IMG/VR virus record: IMGVR_UViG_3300008122_000024
Coordinates: 1-27,116 of that record
Direction: 5' to 3' (one strand)
Origin: a virus
Length of the DNA: 27,116 nt
Shown: piece after piece, positions 26,205 to 27,116 of the stretch
How the letters are laid out: each line of letters opens with the position of its first letter
How positions within the stretch are numbered: position 1 is the first letter of the stretch
Notes under the pieces: generated by a model
Databases searched by the model: none
The model's input: the letters and a program-made list of their open reading frames with translations, nothing else
What the model was told of the DNA's origin: nothing
Translations under genes and position numbers: made by a program

Positions 26205-27056
26205 ATGTCAGACGTTGAAAATCAGGCTGTAGAAGCCGCAGATGATTGGGTTGTAGATTCGAGCGAAGCGCCGGAAGTAACTGAAACCACTGAAGAAGTT
26301 GAATCGGTTGAAGTCTCAGAAGAAGCGCCAAGCGAAGATTTAGAACTGGTCATTGACGGCGAAGCGGTGCCGCCTACCGCAGACGAAGACGAAATTGAGT
26401 TGCCAGAAGATGCGCCCAATTGGGCGCAACAGTTACGGCAACGACAAAAAGAATTAGCGCGTGAAAATAAAGCGCTCAAGCAGCAAGCGGCAGTTGCTGC
26501 GCCAGCAGTGCAACACGATGAACCGCAAGAGCTGCCAGAGCCAACGCTAGAGTCATGTGACTGGGACGAAGTAGAGTTTCGCAAGCAGACCAAATCTTGG
26601 GCGTTAAACCAAGCCAAGGTCGAGGCAGCGAAAGCTAAGCAACAGTCCGAAGAAGAAAGTTTTGCAGCCGAGTTGCAGAAAAAGCAACAAAGCTACGCAG
26701 TGCGAAAAGCGGAAGTGCTAAAGCAAGCGCCGGATTATACCGCCGCAGAAAGTGCAGTAACTTCAGTGCTTAGTCCTGCAACGCAAAACATGATTCTCGA
26801 CCTAGCAAAAGACCCGGCAGCAGTTGTTTTAGCGGCGGGTCGCAACAAAGCGCTATTGCAAGAATTAGCCAGCTTGCAGACTAACCCAATCAAGTTGGCC
26901 GCGAAAATTGGCGAGCTTAACCGCACAGCCAGTTTTGCACCAAAAGTTAAACAAGGCTTCGCCACCGAGCCAAAAGTTCGGGCACCAAGCACAAAACCAC
27001 AGTCGGCAGCGGATGCGGCGTTTAGCGCAGCTTTCCCTGACGCGAAATTTAGTTAA
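26205..27056 (+). CDS. phage scaffolding protein
   Basis: 283 residues from ATG 26205 (AAGGGTT upstream); the frame start at 26127 falls on the promoter and is rejected. The N-terminal 100 residues are very acidic (EAPEVTETTEEVESVEVSEE), then NWAQQLRQRQKELARENKAL, a coiled coil, and helices to the end, with a C-terminal basic-mixed end AAFSAAFPDAKFS. Acid front, long helices and place right before the capsid gene are those of scaffold proteins of the P22/podovirus type, which guide shell assembly and leave before DNA enters. Complete. Confidence 0.8.
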   Translation: MSDVENQAVEAADDWVVDSSEAPEVTETTEEVESVEVSEEAPSEDLELVIDGEAVPPTADEDEIELPEDAPNWAQQLRQRQKELARENKALKQQAAVAAPAVQHDEPQELPEPTLESCDWDEVEFRKQTKSWALNQAKVEAAKAKQQSEEESFAAELQKKQQSYAVRKAEVLKQAPDYTAAESAVTSVLSPATQNMILDLAKDPAAVVLAAGRNKALLQELASLQTNPIKLAAKIGELNRTASFAPKVKQGFATEPKVRAPSTKPQSAADAAFSAAFPDAKFS

Positions 27057-27080
27057 ACAATAGCTATCGGAGCTACTATT

Positions 27081-27116
27081 ATGCCAACGAATAATTTACA
27101 AGGTAACGTCTCTCAG
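27081..27116 (+). CDS. probable major capsid protein, start only
   Basis: ATG 27081 begins MPTNNLQGNVSQ and runs off the window. GGAG about 9 bases upstream is the ribosome site. The gene directly after a scaffold gene in P22-like phages is the coat protein, so this is the likely role; only 12 residues are visible. Confidence 0.6.
   Translation, partial: MPTNNLQGNVSQ

Noticed and set aside
26222-26617. Minus-strand open frame of 131 residues, serine-rich
   Set aside because: Shadow of the acidic scaffold gene; low-complexity serine composition is the reverse reading of its Glu-rich codons, and it has no ribosome site.
1-27116. CRISPR array, insertion sequence or integrase
   Set aside because: No regularly spaced repeats, no transposase or tyrosine/serine recombinase motif was seen on either strand.

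Overview
The window is phage DNA: a contiguous 27 kb piece of a tailed bacteriophage with a P22-type packaging and capsid module. It runs from the early and replication region to the first codons of the probable major capsid gene. The small terminase resembles P22 gp3. The large terminase, a P22-type portal, a scaffolding-like protein and the capsid start follow in canonical order. RecT, a P22-Cro-like repressor, NinG, DUF1367, DUF551 and many short genes overlapping by 4-8 bases fit a lambdoid or P22-like phage of a gammaproteobacterium. The host cannot be named from this sequence. No integrase, CI/S24 repressor or endolysin was seen, so lifestyle is undecided.

Layout. Positions 1-769 (leftward): a RecT annealing protein cut by the window edge, and a small gene. 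Positions 803-895: a divergent promoter region with repeated TAAAGC/GCTTTA half-sites, which drives a Cro-like gene rightward. Positions 4062-1196 (leftward): a chain of eight overlapping small genes, including an HNH-AP2 endonuclease and a possible HTH protein. A face-to-face promoter pair at 4091-4124 separates it from the rightward early region. Positions 4154-9162: an HTH regulator, a replication initiator carrying an embedded GIY-YIG-like domain, a DnaB helicase, a DUF1367 protein, an HNH protein, NinG and small genes. Positions 9250-14572: a long run of small accessory genes and a PAPS-reductase-family enzyme, closed by a terminator at 14524-14545.

Positions 14602-18630 hold terS, a LamG-like fibre protein, a tail collar/fibre protein with six H-x-H motifs, and a small gene. 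Positions 18632-19511 are a poorly coding regulatory stretch with a tRNA-like sequence whose two ends do not match, several hairpins and a structured leader. Positions 19512-24871 hold a second HNH-AP2 endonuclease, small membrane (probably lysis-related) genes, terL, portal and a 53-residue gene. Positions 24765-26045 are an accessory island made of a partly duplicated cassette of leftward genes. From 26127, a strong promoter drives the scaffold and capsid genes.

How it works together: RecT and NinG serve recombination. The initiator probably loads the DnaB helicase at the origin. TerS and TerL package DNA through the portal into the scaffold-built head. The fibre genes, inserted between terS and terL, provide host recognition.

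The points most worth a second look are a recurring promoter-like motif (TGGTCGGA plus a -10-like hexamer about 31 bases on) at four or five sites, the duplicated cassette between portal and scaffold, the GIY-YIG domain inside the initiator, a gene split by one amber codon, and the chimaeric tRNA-like sequence.
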